Of a stretch of DNA of 8,656 nt, positions 6,937 through 8,656 are shown in pieces (within the stretch, counting starts at the first letter, position 1; every line of letters starts with the position of its first letter). Source of the DNA: SAR116 cluster bacterium (lineage in GTDB: Bacteria > Pseudomonadota > Alphaproteobacteria > Puniceispirillales > UBA1172); assembly GCA_002691725.1 (NCBI GenBank), contig NZIT01000024.1:1-8656 (forward strand), given 5' to 3'. The notes beneath the pieces are model-generated. The model made no database searches. It was not told where the DNA came from and saw only the letters and a list, made by a program, of their open reading frames with translations. The position numbers and the translations under genes are program-made.

Positions 6937-7719
6937 TCACGGATTAGCGTTATGAGCGCCGCCATCAACCAGCAGATTCTGGCCGACAAGATAGCCTGAA
7001 TGCGCCGAGCATAAAAACGCACAAGCATGGCCAAACTCATTCGTCTCACCTAATCGGCGGCTTGGGTTAGCGGCTTCGGCAGCTGATCGGATATCAGCAA
7101 CATCTTTGCTCTCACGTTTGGCGGCGGCTTCAAATAAACTATTAATCCTGTCCGTGTTAAACTGCCCCGGCAGCAACCCATTGATGGTCACATTATGCTG
7201 TGCCACTTGCCGCGAAAGGCCAGCAACAAAGCCTGTCAGACCAGCACGGGCGCCGTTAGATAAGCCTAAATGCGGGATCGGATTTTTAACTGAGCCTGAG
7301 GTAATATTAACAATACGGCCAAAGCGCTGTGCGATCATGGGATCAATAACCGCCTTAATCATCTCAATCGGGGTAATCATGTTCGAGTTAACGGCATTGA
7401 CCCAGTCTTCGCGTTGCCAATCCCGAAAATCACCTGGCGGCGGGCCACCAGCATTATTGACCAGAATATCAACCACACGATCAGCCGCACCTAAAACTTC
7501 AGCCCGGCCTTCGGGGGTGGTAATGTCTGCTGCCACCGCAACAACCTTGACCCCATGGCTATCTCTAATCATATCAGCAGAGGCATTGAGCGTATCTGGA
7601 TTAATCCCGTTCATAATCAGATCAACGCCATTCGCGGCAAGCTCATTAGCACAGCCAAGACCAAGACCACGGCTAGATGCACAAACAATAGCTAATTTGC
7701 CTTTAATTCCCAAATCCAT
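6937..7719 (-). CDS. SDR-family oxidoreductase with atypical active site
   Basis: A 260-residue Rossmann-fold protein of normal SDR length. The nucleotide-binding turn is CASSRGLGLG (13-22; the usual TGxxxGxG reads CAxxxGxG), then DILVNNAGG (84-92), IVNITSGSVK (136-145, with S141 at the catalytic serine position), GLLPGQFNTDRI (181-192) and GQNLLVDGG (246-254). Thirteen residues after S141, where YxxxK is expected, the sequence is SNGAR (154-158), so the catalytic Tyr is Ser and the Lys is Arg. I recall a FabG-like subfamily with an LSNxxR signature in this position, so this is probably a subfamily trait and not decay. The start at 7719 has a strong Shine-Dalgarno (GAAAGGA, 6-nt spacing). It follows hdaA by 27 bp on the same strand and may be co-transcribed. 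Function unknown; 3-oxoacyl-ACP reductase labels would be unsafe. Confidence 0.9.
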   Translation of the reverse strand: MDLGIKGKLAIVCASSRGLGLGCANELAANGVDLIMNGINPDTLNASADMIRDSHGVKVVAVAADITTPEGRAEVLGAADRVVDILVNNAGGPPPGDFRDWQREDWVNAVNSNMITPIEMIKAVIDPMIAQRFGRIVNITSGSVKNPIPHLGLSNGARAGLTGFVAGLSRQVAQHNVTINGLLPGQFNTDRINSLFEAAAKRESKDVADIRSAAEAANPSRRLGETNEFGHACAFLCSAHSGYLVGQNLLVDGGAHNANP

Positions 7720-7725
7720 TGATAT

Positions 7726-7732
7726 TCCTTTC
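7726..7732 (-). promoter_or_regulatory. Strong Shine-Dalgarno GAAAGGA for the SDR gene
   Basis: On the minus strand GAAAGGA precedes the ATG at 7719 by 6 nt. It is the best ribosome binding site in the window and lies in the 28-bp gap after hdaA, consistent with the SDR being translated independently from an hdaA read-through transcript. Confidence 0.65.
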
Positions 7733-7747
7733 TGTCATTTCATTAAA

Positions 7748-8428
7748 TCAAAATAAAGTTGGCTGTATATCAGCCAGAACCTTGCGCGTCATGGCCATAT
7801 TAACCTTTTTCTTTTCGGTAATGCTGATCGCATTCAAGGCGTCTATGATGCTATTGGCTGAGCCAAAACTACGTTCCATGCGCTTAACGATATAGGTAAT
7901 CATCTCATCGTCAAGCGCCATGCCCCTATCATCTGATAATTTACGCAAAAGATGTACAAGCAAATCATCATCGGGGGTCGTGATCTGGGCGGTATTAATC
8001 GCGGCCAGCCTTGAGGTGACATCAGGCAGTCGCCAAGGCATCAATGCTGGCGCCTCAGTGGCAAGGATCATCAAAGACCCTGCGCTACCGGTGAACCGGT
8101 TTAAGAGATGAAAAAGCGTCTCATCAGGCCAGTCAGCCCCGCAAGCTAACCCATCAAGAACATATGCCCGGGCGGGATCAAGGTGATCAATGCCTGCCGC
8201 AATCGAGGCAATATCTGTTGCTTTTGAGGCATCTTTCCAGATTGCCGCTAAATGTGATTTTCCGCAATATTGATCGCCATGAATGATCACCGCCCTGATC
8301 ACCCCCGGCCAATCTGGCCAGCGGTCTATCCAATCAGCGGCAATCGCATTACAAGCCCCAATCATGAACTGATGCCGCCCATAATTATCGGCTGATGGAA
8401 AGTCTAATGTGATTTGTTGACCTGACAT
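7748..8428 (-). CDS. hdaA: DnaA regulatory inactivator homologue (HdaA/Hda), AAA+ protein
   Basis: A 226-residue short DnaA-like ATPase without the DnaA DNA-binding domain. Hda proteins bind the beta clamp and stimulate ATP hydrolysis by DnaA, preventing re-initiation. The N-terminal QITLDF (5-10) fits the clamp-binding QLxLxF-type motif. NAIAADWIDRWPDWPG (27-42) is typical of the alphaproteobacterial form. Walker A is GDQYCGKS (51-58), Walker B VLDGL (90-94, D92), followed by ETLFHLLNRF (103-112); the box VII/arginine region is PDVTSRLAAI (135-144, R140); the C-terminal lid includes KRMERSFGSANSIIDALN (182-199). By eye, the sensor-2 arginine position falls at G189. No strong Shine-Dalgarno precedes the ATG at 8428. 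It ends 27 bp before the SDR and starts 40 bp after another minus-strand gene. Full DnaA is excluded by length. Confidence 0.92.
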   Translation of the reverse strand: MSGQQITLDFPSADNYGRHQFMIGACNAIAADWIDRWPDWPGVIRAVIIHGDQYCGKSHLAAIWKDASKATDIASIAAGIDHLDPARAYVLDGLACGADWPDETLFHLLNRFTGSAGSLMILATEAPALMPWRLPDVTSRLAAINTAQITTPDDDLLVHLLRKLSDDRGMALDDEMITYIVKRMERSFGSANSIIDALNAISITEKKKVNMAMTRKVLADIQPTLF

Positions 8429-8468
8429 TTTATCGGCATCGCTTGTAGAATAGATTGAAATATAGGAA

Positions 8469-8656
8469 TTAGTTTCGGTTTATTAAAATAAATCCACCAA
8501 CAGATGTATCTGGATTCGGCTCAATCCGAAAGCCTAATTGTTCGAGCGCATAATCCATTGCCTCAAGCGACCCGTTAATTGTGATATCCATCACCGCCAT
8601 ATCGGCAGATAGCAGACGCAATTGCACAGTTTCCACTGGTGATACGTTTTCAAGAC
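8469..8656 (-). CDS. C-terminal fragment of an unidentified protein, possibly DUF2066-type
   Basis: An open frame enters from the right edge and ends with TAA at 8469-8471, giving 61 C-terminal residues (LENVSPVETVQLRLLSADMA through GGFILINRN). The frame is free of stops and shows an alternating strand-like pattern (VQLRLLSADMAVMDITING) followed by a helix (SLEAMDYALEQLGF). This resembles the small repeat-like domain at the end of DUF2066 proteins, which I recall being encoded near hda/purM genes in proteobacteria. With so little sequence this is tentative. It ends 40 bp upstream of hdaA on the same strand, so an operon with hdaA is likely. Confidence 0.5.
   Translation of the reverse strand, partial: LENVSPVETVQLRLLSADMAVMDITINGSLEAMDYALEQLGFRIEPNPDTSVGGFILINRN

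Noticed and set aside
7106..7756. 216-residue open frame on the plus strand opposite the SDR and the hdaA end
   Set aside because: It lies entirely antisense to the SDR gene and the end of hdaA, both of which have clear family motifs. Its translation is low-complexity (rich in Ser, Ala, Pro, Arg, Thr) with no recognisable domain.

Overview
This 8.7 kb window looks like chromosomal DNA from an alphaproteobacterium of moderate GC content. The evidence is a short HdaA-type DnaA homologue, a ppk-ppx pair of alphaproteobacterial type, and the general gene repertoire. A marine lineage such as SAR116 would fit, but that is an inference from gene style and not something the sequence proves. No rRNA, tRNA, CRISPR array, insertion sequence, integrase or phage gene was seen.

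Layout, left to right. Positions 1-1108 (-) hold an exopolyphosphatase (ppx/gppA family) that runs off the left edge. Positions 1202-3445 (-) hold polyphosphate kinase 1 (ppk), 93 bp upstream of ppx and very likely in one operon with it. A 186-bp divergent intergenic region (3446-3631) separates ppk from the plus-strand gene rpe (3632-4306, ribulose-phosphate 3-epimerase). After a 138-bp gap come two overlapping plus-strand genes: a phytanoyl-CoA dioxygenase (PhyH) family protein (4445-5314) and a PYROXD2/phytoene-desaturase-like FAD oxidoreductase (5307-6932). Only 4 bp further on, and convergent, lies a minus-strand SDR-fold protein (6937-7719). It follows hdaA (7748-8428, -) by 27 bp. The right edge carries the C-terminal tail of another minus-strand gene (8469-8656), possibly a DUF2066-type protein.

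Functionally there are three themes. Ppk and Ppx make and degrade polyphosphate. HdaA is expected to inactivate DnaA at the beta clamp after replication initiation. Rpe belongs to the pentose phosphate or Calvin pathway. The remaining three genes (PhyH dioxygenase, FAD oxidoreductase, atypical SDR) are all redox enzymes of unknown substrate. They lie inside what is, as I recall, commonly an hdaA-ppk-ppx neighbourhood in alphaproteobacteria, so the block from about 3446 to 7747 looks like lineage-specific cargo or a rearrangement.

I see no clear evidence of a wholly new biological system. The most interesting points are the dioxygenase/FAD-oxidoreductase overlapping pair, the SDR that lacks the canonical Tyr and Lys, and an A9 tract with a duplicated tail at the 3' end of ppk.
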